A stretch of 11,251 nucleotides of DNA from Bacillota bacterium (lineage in GTDB: Bacteria > Bacillota_C > Negativicutes > JAEYSJ01), in contig JAEYSJ010000232.1 of assembly GCA_023434855.1 (NCBI GenBank), positions 1 through 11,251 on the forward strand, read 5' to 3'. The notes under the pieces were generated by a model. The model was not told where the DNA came from and searched no databases. It saw nothing but the letters and a program-made list of their open reading frames with translations. Positions 1 to 6,079 of this stretch are shown in pieces (position 1 is the stretch's first letter; every line of letters starts with the position of its first letter). Both the position numbers and the translations under genes were made by a program.

Positions 1-2
1 AG

Positions 3-476
3 GGTAACTCGGAAAATGATCTTACGGATAACTTATCCCCTCGTGAAGGGAATCCATCTTCGGAAGCTGATGGGCGTGTCGATGGGGCCGATGGTGCCCC
101 CCATGGAGAATTATCTGCACCGGATCGAGATCCGCAGTTTACGGCATTTTGGAATGCCTATCCGAAAAAGGCAGGGAAGCTTGAAGGGTATCAAGCATGG
201 AGGGCATTGCTCGCCAGTGGAGTAAAGGCAAGCAACTTGATTATAGCGGCTGGTAAGTATGCATTCTTTTGCAAGGCCAATAAGGTGGAGAGCCAGTTTA
301 TCAAGTATTTGCCGAACTTCTTAGAGCAGGGAACGTATCTTGACCACATGCCTATCAATAAGCAGGAGTGTCCGCATTGCCGCGGCGTAGGCTGGGTAGA
401 TGCGGAAGAAGATGACGGGTACGGCGGTAAGAAGATGGTCATGGTGCCTTGTAAGTGCAGGGCGGTGAGTGCATGA
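3..476 (+). CDS. Phage replication initiator-like protein, C-terminal part (5' end outside window)
   Basis: The reading frame is open from the left edge of the window to TGA at 476, so this is the C-terminal 157 residues of a longer protein; the in-frame ATG at 207 is internal. The segment FWNAYPKKAGKLEGYQAW followed by a FIKYLPNFLEQGTYLD stretch is the pattern found at the C-terminal end of lambda-O-like or helix-turn-helix replication proteins of Firmicute phages. The last 40 residues carry CPHC and then CKC, a probable zinc-binding knuckle. The N-terminal DNA-binding domain is not visible. The stop overlaps the next ATG (ATGA at 473-476), so the two genes are translationally coupled. The role in phage DNA replication is inferred from family resemblance and position; the open frame itself is certain. 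Confidence 0.75.
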   Translation, partial: GNSENDLTDNLSPREGNPSSEADGRVDGADGAPHGELSAPDRDPQFTAFWNAYPKKAGKLEGYQAWRALLASGVKASNLIIAAGKYAFFCKANKVESQFIKYLPNFLEQGTYLDHMPINKQECPHCRGVGWVDAEEDDGYGGKKMVMVPCKCRAVSA

Positions 477-1294
477 ATGAAATAATTCGAGTCTTTCCTG
501 AAAGAAATAGTTATACGCCTGAGGATGATATGTGTTTCTTTGATAAACCAGGATTATTTATTCCGGATCACAGTGAGGTTCATGTCTGTTGCGTATTTAC
601 ATGGGATATTGACCGATGCAGAGAGTTACAGTTTCAGTGGCAGGGTGCCACCACTAAGCCAGTTTTACTTGGAGGTCCAGCATTGGGTGAGGCAGGTGGT
701 GATTTCATTCCTGGGATGTACATCCGGAAAGGGATTACTTTTACTTCGCGTGGTTGCCCGAATAATTGTGGATTTTGCTTTGTACCACAAAGAGAAGGTC
801 CTTTGCGAGAACTGCCGATAGCCGAAGGTAATGTGATTCAAGATAATAATTTTCTGGCGTGCTCAAAAGCGCATCGAGCAAAAGTATATGAAATGCTAAA
901 AAAACAGAAACAGGTTGAGTTTCGAGGTGGATTAGAAGCAGCACGTCTCACAGATTGGGATATTGAACAAATGCGTGGATTGCGGATAAAGAAATTGTTT
1001 TTTGCAGCTGATCATGATGCTGCAATTTCAACTATCCAGTCAGTTGCTGCTAGATGCTTGAAGGCAGGATTTAAGCGTGATAATCTGCACTGCTATGTGT
1101 TGATCGGCGATGATATGCAGAAAAATGAAAATCGATTAGTTGAAGTCTGCCAAGCAGGTATGATGCCATTTGCTCAGTTATATCAGCCGATCGTTAGAAT
1201 TGAATATAGCCGTGAATGGAAGCAGTTTGCTAGGGAATGGTCCCGGCCCGCATTTTATATGGCAAAACTGGGGTTGAGAAAGAAATGCGGCTAA
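473..1294 (+). CDS. Radical SAM protein, phage-encoded, substrate unknown
   Basis: A 273-residue protein. The motif GCPNNCGFC places C95, C99 and C102 in the CX3CX2C arrangement that binds the [4Fe-4S] cluster of radical SAM enzymes. Upstream, VFTWDIDRC and LLGGPALGE resemble the degenerate cobalamin-binding-like N-terminal region of methylthiotransferase and B12-dependent radical SAM proteins. The protein is short and has no C-terminal TRAM or SPASM domain that I can see. I chose ATG 473 because it overlaps the upstream stop and follows GGCGGTGAG; a GTG at 455 is also in frame but poorly placed. The 3' end overlaps the nuclease gene by 10 bases. Such genes occur in phage replication regions, but the reaction is unknown. 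Nucleoside or DNA-base modification is possible, not shown. The gene looks more AT-rich than its neighbours. Confidence 0.85.
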   Translation: MNEIIRVFPERNSYTPEDDMCFFDKPGLFIPDHSEVHVCCVFTWDIDRCRELQFQWQGATTKPVLLGGPALGEAGGDFIPGMYIRKGITFTSRGCPNNCGFCFVPQREGPLRELPIAEGNVIQDNNFLACSKAHRAKVYEMLKKQKQVEFRGGLEAARLTDWDIEQMRGLRIKKLFFAADHDAAISTIQSVAARCLKAGFKRDNLHCYVLIGDDMQKNENRLVEVCQAGMMPFAQLYQPIVRIEYSREWKQFAREWSRPAFYMAKLGLRKKCG

Positions 1295-1665
1295 CAGAAC
1301 GGGAATTTGCACAGCTGCAGCTTGGCGGCAGAGGTAAGGCAAAAAGAGCAAATATGAGAGTGGACAAGGCCACTACGGCAGCAGATCAAAAGCTGCCAGA
1401 AAGCCAGATACAAAGCCTGATCATACAAATGCTTAGGCAGTTTGGCTGGTTCGTGGTAAAGATCCACCAGTCCCTGGGCAGCTATAAGGGAATAGCTGAT
1501 CTATATGCGCTGAAAGATGGCAGGAATATTTGGATTGAGGTAAAGACGCCGCGAGGGAGGCTATCAGAGCACCAGGAGAGGTTCCGGGATGATGTGGGAG
1601 CCCACGGCGGTGAGTTTATAGTGGCGCGGGGCATTGACGATATAGAATTCTTGCTTAAAAGATAA
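1285..1665 (+). CDS. VRR-NUC domain nuclease
   Basis: A 126-residue protein that is almost entirely one VRR-NUC domain, the phage version of the PD-(D/E)XK nuclease fold. Visible catalytic elements are E39 in ESQIQ, D72 in GIADLY, and E85 and K87 in WIEVKTPRGRLSEHQ. Stand-alone VRR-NUC proteins are common in phage replication modules and are thought to act as structure-specific nucleases in replication or recombination. The start at 1285 avoids a long overlap with the radical SAM gene. A possible earlier GTG at 1237 would add 16 residues without family resemblance. The SD is weak (GGGGTTGAG), which suggests coupling to the upstream gene. After the stop the same frame stays open for 37 codons (see the entry at 1666). 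Confidence 0.92.
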   Translation: MRLTEREFAQLQLGGRGKAKRANMRVDKATTAADQKLPESQIQSLIIQMLRQFGWFVVKIHQSLGSYKGIADLYALKDGRNIWIEVKTPRGRLSEHQERFRDDVGAHGGEFIVARGIDDIEFLLKR

Positions 1666-1779
1666 TATGTAAATTATTACCAGGAAATAAAGCGTAAGTT
1701 ATTATATGACGACGTTCCGGCGCCTCGTATGAGAGGAAAACCGACTCAATTAATCAAGCGCATAAAAAAGCCCACATAA
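1666..1779 (+). pseudogene. Remnant of a small phage ORF split by the EVE-HNH cassette
   Basis: Directly after the VRR-NUC stop, in the same frame, 37 codons stay open to TAA at 1777. The first part reads like real protein: NYYQEIKRKLLYDDVPAPRM, then RGKPTQLI. The last codons lie inside the terminator of the opposing gene, so the native 3' end seems to be missing. There is no standard start at the expected place; the frame begins TAT GTA AAT, and the first ATG in frame is at 1729. Joining at the flanking 9-base repeat (1746 and 2876) restores a frame ending PTQLM and TGA at 2886-2888, 12 bases before the next gene. It may be a truncated small gene, a lost C-terminal extension of the nuclease, or chance. 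No function is recognised. Confidence 0.45.
1746..1754. repeat. Left copy of 9-bp direct repeat TCAATTAAT
   Basis: TCAATTAAT occurs here and again at 2876-2884, just outside each end of the antiparallel EVE-HNH cassette. This would fit a target duplication or a short-homology recombination joint. I see no terminal inverted repeats and no transposase. The 9-mer is AT-rich, so chance is not excluded. Confidence 0.6.
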
Positions 1780-1815
1780 GCCAGCGCTTACTAGGTAGCA
1801 GCAGCTAAGTGGGCA
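1763..1815 (-). terminator. Rho-independent terminator of the EVE-HNH gene
   Basis: On the minus strand GCCCACTTAGC pairs imperfectly with GCTTATGTGGGC, giving a 6-bp perfect GC-rich base (GCCCAC/GTGGGC), and is followed by TTTTTT. The stem begins 12 bases after the stop of the minus-strand gene. Confidence 0.7.
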
Positions 1816-1826
1816 TAGTGGCGAAT

Positions 1827-2804
1827 TTAAGTATTAGCGAAAATGTTCTTGTAGTGATATTCAAGAAAGCCTTTTCCAAGATCACTCCGGTAGTAGGCTG
1901 GATCAGTACCATTGTGAATATTGTTTTGATCGATATGCTTTATCTTTAGGCTTTCTGGATGAATTGCAATTGCTCCATAGTCGAACTCGGTGTGATGGAA
2001 GGGGCAGAGTATCAAGAGGTTATCTGCAATATCAGGGCCGTTGTGCGAACTGCCTAGCGGCTGCAAATGATGTCCTTCTGCGTAGCGTTTGCCGTTGGGG
2101 AGTGTTATTGTTCTTCCGCATATTTGGCAAATGTGATTATAGGACGACTTCAAATCCCGGGACATTTTTGTATCGCGTACCGTTCGGCTAACGATAGTAG
2201 AGACTTTAGCAGGCGGAGACATATCAGGGTAGGCAGGCTCATTGGCTGTCGGGAGAAAGGCTCCCTCCGGTGAAAGTGAGTAATTGTAGTTAATCATACT
2301 AGTGAAGGATGAGAATAAATCATATTCATCCTGGTTTAGTTGAAAAATATAGCCTTCTGCTACCTGGAGACGCTCTTTTTTATAGTGAACATAGAATCGG
2401 CCAGAAGTCTTTGAACTGAAAGCCTGGATTAATTGATCGTTAAATTGCTTGAAAAAGTTGCTGATTGGGACATTATTATTTACCGGTAGGAACTGAGTTA
2501 GATCAACCCTGTAATATGATTCTCTACCGCTCCATCTTTCAGCTTTTGGAGGCTCACTTGTAATAATTTCAGCTGCTGCCGTAGCTTTAGATACTCCGGC
2601 AAAACTATATTCTTTCTTGTTGTGAAGCAAGTGAATAACGATGTCTGAAGGCGAAACTTTTCTCATTGTTTCCCATGAGCGGTGACCGGCCTTATTATAA
2701 ACAGGACTCCAGAGGCAAGTGCCAAACTCCCATCCATTGCCTCCGTGGACAGGATTTGTAATTTCAATAAAGACTTTTTGATCTGGAATTAGCGGTGGTA
2801 ACAT
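1827..2804 (-). CDS. PUA/EVE-like domain fused to HNH endonuclease; candidate modification-dependent restriction enzyme
   Basis: A 325-residue protein on the strand opposite to all its neighbours. The N-terminal ~150 residues have PUA-superfamily (EVE-like) features: SWETMRKVSPSDIVIHL, then a SFAGVSKAT strand and a YYRVDL segment. Such domains bind modified bases in DNA or RNA. The C-terminal half is an HNH nuclease: CQIC (C226, C229), EGHH (H245, H246), N262 in ADNLLILC, and CPFHH (C267, H270, H271), with metal-binding and catalytic positions intact. Fusions of a base-reading PUA-like domain to HNH are known as modification-dependent restriction enzymes, so anti-phage defence is the likely role. 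The target base is unknown. ATG 2804 follows a perfect AGGAGG 5 bases away and lies downstream of the predicted promoter; longer starts (ORF opening at 2879) lie upstream of the likely transcription start. It has its own terminator and looks like an inserted cassette. Confidence 0.85.
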   Translation of the reverse strand: MLPPLIPDQKVFIEITNPVHGGNGWEFGTCLWSPVYNKAGHRSWETMRKVSPSDIVIHLLHNKKEYSFAGVSKATAAAEIITSEPPKAERWSGRESYYRVDLTQFLPVNNNVPISNFFKQFNDQLIQAFSSKTSGRFYVHYKKERLQVAEGYIFQLNQDEYDLFSSFTSMINYNYSLSPEGAFLPTANEPAYPDMSPPAKVSTIVSRTVRDTKMSRDLKSSYNHICQICGRTITLPNGKRYAEGHHLQPLGSSHNGPDIADNLLILCPFHHTEFDYGAIAIHPESLKIKHIDQNNIHNGTDPAYYRSDLGKGFLEYHYKNIFANT

Positions 2805-2851
2805 GGAAGCCTCCTGAAACAGTAATGTTTTATGACTCCTTCGACTTAGGA

Positions 2852-2879
2852 AATGTAAAATCCTGTATTGTAATGTCAA
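2852..2879 (-). promoter_or_regulatory. Sigma-70-type promoter for the EVE-HNH gene
   Basis: On the minus strand, TTGACA (2879-2874) is a perfect -35 box, followed after 16 bases by TACATT (2857-2852) as -10. Transcription would start near 2845, about 40 bases before the ATG. The -35 box overlaps the right 9-bp repeat. It makes this gene independent of the phage operon, as is usual for morons expressed in the lysogen. Confidence 0.6.
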
Positions 2880-2884
2880 TTAAT
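2876..2884. repeat. Right copy of 9-bp direct repeat TCAATTAAT
   Basis: Identical to 1746-1754. Collapsing the two copies and removing the cassette rejoins the small ORF at 1666 to an in-frame TGA at 2886-2888. Confidence 0.6.
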
Positions 2885-2900
2885 GTGAGGTGAACAACAG

Positions 2901-3401
2901 GTGCCTAAAAAACAATACGGCGATGCACCCAGTTACGAGGCCAAACTTACCCGGGTTATGGAACGCCTGGGAGTAAAAGAATACGACTACAACTTCGATC
3001 GACACGGCTGCTGGATCCAGTTCCGGTACCGGGGCGAAATGTACCGCTTTGACCATTCTGTTGCCAAAGCCAAGGCAAGAGGTGTCAGTCTGACATATGG
3101 CTCTGATGCTTTTGCCCAGGTTGTGCTGGCGCTGGAAGACTTGGCTCGCATGGTGGAGCGAGGTATATATGATCTCAGCACATGGGTGGCCGGGCTCCGG
3201 TTTCTGCCGCCACCAGTGGATGTGCCAGCGTGCTTTAGGGCCCTTGGATTTGGGCAGATACCGGCCAGCGCCGAAGAGGTGAAAGAGCGGTACCGGACAC
3301 TGGCAAAAGAAAAGCATCCCGACGGAGGTGGGGATGCGGAGGAATTTCAGCAGTTGAAAGAGGCGGCTGAGGTGGCGTTGAAGCATTTTACGGAGGGATA
3401 A
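2901..3401 (+). CDS. Phage protein with C-terminal J-like domain
   Basis: A 166-residue protein. Residues ~115-160 form a J-domain-like helical hairpin: CFRALGFG, a helix ending YRTLAKEK, then HPD at 139-141, a GGGD turn and a final helix. HPD is the tripeptide by which J-domains stimulate DnaK-type Hsp70 ATPase. Residues 1-110 are phage-specific; I do not recognise them. Small J-domain proteins are frequent in Firmicute phage replication and recombination blocks and may recruit host DnaK, which is an inference here. The start is GTG at 2901. An in-frame TGA at 2886 rules out anything longer, and GAGGTG lies 8 bases upstream. The gene is followed after 2 bases by the next start, so the two form one operon. 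Confidence 0.8.
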   Translation: MPKKQYGDAPSYEAKLTRVMERLGVKEYDYNFDRHGCWIQFRYRGEMYRFDHSVAKAKARGVSLTYGSDAFAQVVLALEDLARMVERGIYDLSTWVAGLRFLPPPVDVPACFRALGFGQIPASAEEVKERYRTLAKEKHPDGGGDAEEFQQLKEAAEVALKHFTEG

Positions 3402-3403
3402 TC

Positions 3404-4150
3404 ATGAAATCTAGTGACATATGTGCTGCACTTAGAGAAAGGTATAAGCAGCCAGAATGGGCTTTGTTTTTCGAAGTTGGGAGCGGAACAGGGGGAAATT
3501 GTCGGCGGCATGCGGATGCCTTGGCTATGAACATGTATCCATCGCGTGGCCTTTCAATTATCGGCTTTGAAATCAAAGTATCGAGAGGCGACTTAAAGCG
3601 GGAGTTGATCAATCCGGACAAAGCCGAGGAAATTGCCCAGTTTTGCGATGAATGGTATCTGGTTGTACCGAAAGGACTAATCAAGGAAGAGGACCTAATT
3701 CCGGCTACGTGGGGCGTGATTGAGTGCAATGACGGCACGCTGCGCATATCGAAAAAAGCAGAACGAATGAATGCCAAGATTGTCACGAAAGAATTTATGG
3801 CGGCCGTTCTTCGCTGCGCAGGGAGGGTTGATGAGGCAACACTGCAGGAAGAACGGGACAAGGCATATCGGGAATATCGTGAAAGTTACGATCGCCGATT
3901 GGAGGATGAGGTTCAAAGAAGAACTAAACGATTCGAAGAACTTAACCAGCAATTGGCTGACTTCGAAAAAGCCACAGGCAAGAGTATTACTGCTTATACA
4001 GATGTTGAAGGGTTGGCAGAAAATATCAAACTGGCAGAGAATATCGAGGTGCTACACCGGCGATATGGTGGCCTACAAACGATTCGTGGCATGATGGAAG
4101 ATTTTCTGCAAAAGACTAACAAAATTGTTGCTGTGGAGGCCGCATCATGA
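3404..4150 (+). CDS. MmcB-like / PD-(D/E)XK-fold protein with coiled-coil C-terminus
   Basis: A 248-residue protein. The first ~110 residues match the MmcB-like nuclease fold: E24, CRRHADAL (D38), SRGLSIIGFEIKVSRGDL with E56 and K58, and a later WYLVVPKGLI strand. These are the usual acidic and lysine positions of PD-(D/E)XK nucleases. Residues ~150-195 are charged and helical (likely coiled coil), and the C-terminus is also helical. Family members are linked to DNA repair or act as phage-encoded nucleases; activity is not proven here. GGAGGG lies 8 bases before ATG. The stop overlaps the next ATG (ATGA at 4147-4150), indicating translational coupling. It is the third nuclease-type gene in this 4-kb stretch. 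Confidence 0.8.
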   Translation: MKSSDICAALRERYKQPEWALFFEVGSGTGGNCRRHADALAMNMYPSRGLSIIGFEIKVSRGDLKRELINPDKAEEIAQFCDEWYLVVPKGLIKEEDLIPATWGVIECNDGTLRISKKAERMNAKIVTKEFMAAVLRCAGRVDEATLQEERDKAYREYRESYDRRLEDEVQRRTKRFEELNQQLADFEKATGKSITAYTDVEGLAENIKLAENIEVLHRRYGGLQTIRGMMEDFLQKTNKIVAVEAAS

Positions 4151-4542
4151 AAGCCATAACAATCCTGCAGCCGTGGGCAAGCCTTATTGCCTGTGGTGCC
4201 AAGAAGATAGAGACAAGAAGCTGGTCAACGAAATACCGGGGGCCGCTGGCAATTCACGCAGGACGGACCGTACCGAGTATGGATTTTTTTACTCCGAGAG
4301 TGGAGGCGTCATTGTGGAATGAAGATACACCGTTTGGCAAGGTGATCGCGATAGCTGAGCTGGTTGATTGTGTGGAAATGACCATCGAGAGGATAACTGC
4401 ATGGAGAGATACATACGGATACGATGAGATTGCGTTTGGCCACTTTGAGCCAGGGCGCTACGCATGGATATTAGCTAATGTGCGGCGGGTTGAGCCGGTA
4501 CCAGCAAAGGGCCGGCAGCGGCTTTGGGAGTGGAATGAATAA
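4147..4542 (+). CDS. ASCH domain protein
   Basis: A 131-residue protein that is a single ASCH domain, a PUA-like fold. Family signatures are clear: LQPWASLIACGAKKIETRSW, YRGPLAIHAG, the GKVIAIAELVDC strand, and the end GRYAWILANVRRVEPVPAKG with LWEWNE. ASCH proteins bind RNA or modified nucleosides, and some bacterial members hydrolyse N4-acylcytidine. The phage role is unknown. Length is typical. It is coupled to the upstream gene by a 4-base overlap. No SD is needed, although CTGTGGAGG lies just upstream. Confidence 0.9.
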   Translation: MKAITILQPWASLIACGAKKIETRSWSTKYRGPLAIHAGRTVPSMDFFTPRVEASLWNEDTPFGKVIAIAELVDCVEMTIERITAWRDTYGYDEIAFGHFEPGRYAWILANVRRVEPVPAKGRQRLWEWNE

Positions 4543-4551
4543 TGGTATAAT
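4543..4551 (+). promoter_or_regulatory. Extended -10 promoter element before the DUF1643 gene
   Basis: TGGTATAAT is a perfect extended -10 (TGn plus TATAAT) starting at the stop codon region of the ASCH gene, about 33 bases before the next ATG. No good -35 is present (TTTGGG at 4523). It could give a second entry point for the DUF1643 gene and the regulator. Confidence 0.45.
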
Positions 4552-4583
4552 TTAGAAAAAAAGATATCTGGAGGAATAAGAGC

Positions 4584-5051
4584 ATGAATGGTGCCATATT
4601 AGATCCGACAGGGATGTACAGATATTCACTTTGGCGTACAGTAGGAAATAATAATAAAAAGGCTGCTTTCATTATGCTCAATCCAAGCACTGCAGACGAA
4701 AAAATTGATGATACTACGCTTAAAAAGTGTATGTATTACGCTAAAACGTGGGGGTTTGGGAAGTTAGAAGTTGTTAATTTATTTGCCTTAAGGTCAACTG
4801 ATCCAGCAAATCTTAAATTGTCAGTAGATCCTATAGGACCGGAAAATGATATTTATTTGCATGCGGCTGTAAAGTCTGCTGATCGAGTTTTTGCAGCATG
4901 GGGCGAGAAGGGGATTTTGCTGGGACGCGATAAAACAGTATTATCAATGTTCCCTCACACATCGATATATGCACTTAAAATGACGACAAAGGGCCAGCCA
5001 AGGCATCCGCTATATCTGCCAAATAACATCCAACCATTTTTATTTAAATAG
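4584..5051 (+). CDS. DUF1643 family protein
   Basis: A 155-residue protein with the hallmarks of DUF1643: FIMLNPSTADEKIDDTTL near the N-terminus, an AKTWGFGKLEVVNLFALRST stretch, and a late FAAWGEKG strand followed by TKGQPRHPLYL. The family is found in phages and mobile elements, mostly as stand-alone proteins of this length. Its biochemical role is not established. GGAGG lies 10 bases before the ATG. It is separated from the ASCH gene by 41 bases that contain a possible extra promoter, and a hairpin follows 5 bases after the stop. Confidence 0.9.
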   Translation: MNGAILDPTGMYRYSLWRTVGNNNKKAAFIMLNPSTADEKIDDTTLKKCMYYAKTWGFGKLEVVNLFALRSTDPANLKLSVDPIGPENDIYLHAAVKSADRVFAAWGEKGILLGRDKTVLSMFPHTSIYALKMTTKGQPRHPLYLPNNIQPFLFK

Positions 5052-5056
5052 AAAAA

Positions 5057-5074
5057 GGGCGGCATAGACCGCCC
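5057..5074. terminator. GC-rich hairpin, possible (bidirectional or minus-strand) terminator
   Basis: GGGCGG, loop CATAGA, CCGCCC form a perfect 6-bp stem preceded by AAAAA. The poly-U tail would therefore be on the minus strand; on the plus strand TATAAC follows. It may attenuate plus-strand transcription or end antisense transcription. Confidence 0.45.
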
Positions 5075-5101
5075 TATAACCCATTGTCGGGAGGGATTAG
5101 C

Positions 5102-5587
5102 ATGAGTCAAGTTGTAGAAATTAAATCCCAAATACGAAATGAAAACCAAGTAGCCGGGAACTGGCTTATCCATTACCGAGCAAGAAAGCGCAGTCATGAT
5201 GAACAACGGCAAGAAATTACTGCAGGTACCCGTGAACGTGATGAGAATGTTGGCGGTGGCCGCCCGTCGCTCCCTGGGAAGCCGGTTGAAAGTATGGCCT
5301 GCAAGTTGGACGAACACGATACGAGCAATACGGCTAAATGGCTGCAGACTGTCGAGGATGTAAAGTCGATAGTCGGGCCAAAGAAAAGACAACTGCTTGA
5401 GTTGCGGCAGGAGTGCCGGTTTTACATATCTCCGGATGGCGGCCGACCAGGATGGATCGCACCAGTACAGCAGCGATTTAGTGAAATAACCGGATGGTGC
5501 CCAGCTGAAAGCAAAATAAAAGAAATGTGGTATGATGTAGTTTGGCTGACAGTTAGGGTGGCAACTATACGAGGATGTAAATTTTAG
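5102..5587 (+). CDS. Putative phage late-gene regulator (RinA/ArpU-like, tentative)
   Basis: A 161-residue, soluble, charged protein. The N-terminal part has NWLIHYRARKR and a GGGRPSLPGKP linker. The middle has helices with KWLQTVEDVKSIVGPKKRQL and ELRQECRFY, and the end has a WIAPVQQRF helix followed by a GWCPAESKIKEMW helix, which could be a helix-turn-helix. The layout, with a spacer, a KK..LLELR helix and a C-terminal HTH-like pair just before the packaging half, resembles RinA/ArpU-type late regulators. I cannot confirm this by sequence identity. ATG 5102 follows GGGAGGG by 7 bases; a TTG at 5084 is also in frame but has no SD. It is the last gene before the cargo block. Confidence 0.5.
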   Translation: MSQVVEIKSQIRNENQVAGNWLIHYRARKRSHDEQRQEITAGTRERDENVGGGRPSLPGKPVESMACKLDEHDTSNTAKWLQTVEDVKSIVGPKKRQLLELRQECRFYISPDGGRPGWIAPVQQRFSEITGWCPAESKIKEMWYDVVWLTVRVATIRGCKF

Positions 5588-5613
5588 TTTTAGAGGGGGG
5601 CTAAAACCCCCTT
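5588..5613 (+). terminator. Two mutually exclusive hairpins after the regulator gene
   Basis: TTTTAG (5588-5593) can pair with CTAAAA (5601-5606). Alternatively AGGGGGG (5594-5600) can pair with CCCCCTT (5607-5613) around the loop CTAAAA. The second form is stronger and is followed by a poor T-tract (GATTCTG), so it is at most a weak terminator. Confidence 0.4.
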
Positions 5614-5651
5614 GATTCTGTAGTAATATGGTATTGTGCTTTAGATATGAG

Positions 5652-5680
5652 AAAGGCCGCCGGGTGGCGGTCTTTATATT
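5652..5680 (+). terminator. Rho-independent terminator at the left edge of the AT-rich block
   Basis: AAAGGCCGCC, loop GGGT, GGCGGTCTTT form a 10-bp stem with one G-U pair, followed by ATATTT. It lies 65 bases after the regulator and before the first membrane-protein gene, so it probably ends the early operon. Confidence 0.65.
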
Positions 5681-5683
5681 TGC

Positions 5684-5708
5684 AGGAAATTGTTTCCTTT
5701 TGTCGAAT
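5684..5708 (+). promoter_or_regulatory. Dyad AGGAAA/TTTCCT plus Spo0A-box-like TTTTGTCGAA
   Basis: A perfect 6-bp inverted repeat AGGAAATTGTTTCCT runs directly into TTTTGTCGAAT, which contains the 7-base core TGTCGAA of the Spo0A (0A) box. The core recurs at 6402-6411, also ahead of cargo genes. Regulation by Spo0A is an inference from the motif alone. Confidence 0.35.
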
Positions 5709-5736
5709 CGTTAGCGAAAAAAGGGGGAGTTATACT

Positions 5737-6069
5737 GTGCTTATTTGGAAAGGGTATGGAATATTAGTATTAATTATCGCATTTTTAATCAATTTACTAT
5801 TTAATTTTGTGTTGGATGCGACATTCTATAAAGGGTTTTATGTAGCTCATAAATGGCCGGCTTCTGTAGCAATGTGTTTATCTGCAATTATAATTTGGTT
5901 CTTAGGCAAACGTTTAAATAAAGATAACGAAAGAATACTAGTTGATTCGAAAACCGGAGAAACAGTTAAGTTAACAAAAACGCATAGTCTGTTTTGGATT
6001 AAGATGGAATATTGGGCACCGATTATGCTTGCTTTAACTATATGGCAATTTGTAGATTCCAGTCTATAA
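5737..6069 (+). CDS. Small membrane protein of unknown function, three predicted TM helices
   Basis: A 110-residue protein with hydrophobic segments at ~7-25, 42-57 and 91-106, joined by a charged loop (residues 58-88) that contains DSKTGETVKL. I chose GTG 5737, which follows GGGGGAG by 7 bases. An upstream in-frame ATG (5647) would start inside the terminator hairpin and add a poorly conserved-looking tail. The motifs KGYGILV, NLLFN and the aromatic end WIKMEYWAPIM remind me of small uncharacterised bacterial membrane proteins, but I cannot name a function. The next gene starts 10 bases after the stop, so they form a pair. Base composition is much richer in AT than the phage genes to the left. 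Confidence 0.8.
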   Translation: MLIWKGYGILVLIIAFLINLLFNFVLDATFYKGFYVAHKWPASVAMCLSAIIIWFLGKRLNKDNERILVDSKTGETVKLTKTHSLFWIKMEYWAPIMLALTIWQFVDSSL

Positions 6070-6079
6070 GGATGAGCTA

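Noticed and set aside
16..225. Open frame from ATG 16
   Set aside because: Out of frame with the replication protein, which is open through the whole stretch and shows family-like sequence.
1746..2884. EVE-HNH cassette as an insertion sequence or group I intron homing element
   Set aside because: No terminal inverted repeats and no transposase. The HNH gene lies antisense and has its own promoter, and there is no sign of intron structure splicing a flanking gene.
2880..3386. Long minus-strand open frame opposite the J-domain-like gene
   Set aside because: The plus strand has the HPD motif, a proper SD and operon context; the minus frame has no recognisable domain.
3388..3861. Minus-strand open frame opposite the MmcB-like gene
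   Set aside because: It is a shadow of a gene with clear catalytic residues on the plus strand, and is rich in Ser and Pro in a random-looking way.
4955..5392. Minus-strand open frame across the DUF1643 end and the regulator start
   Set aside because: It spans two plus-strand genes and a hairpin, with no SD or domain.
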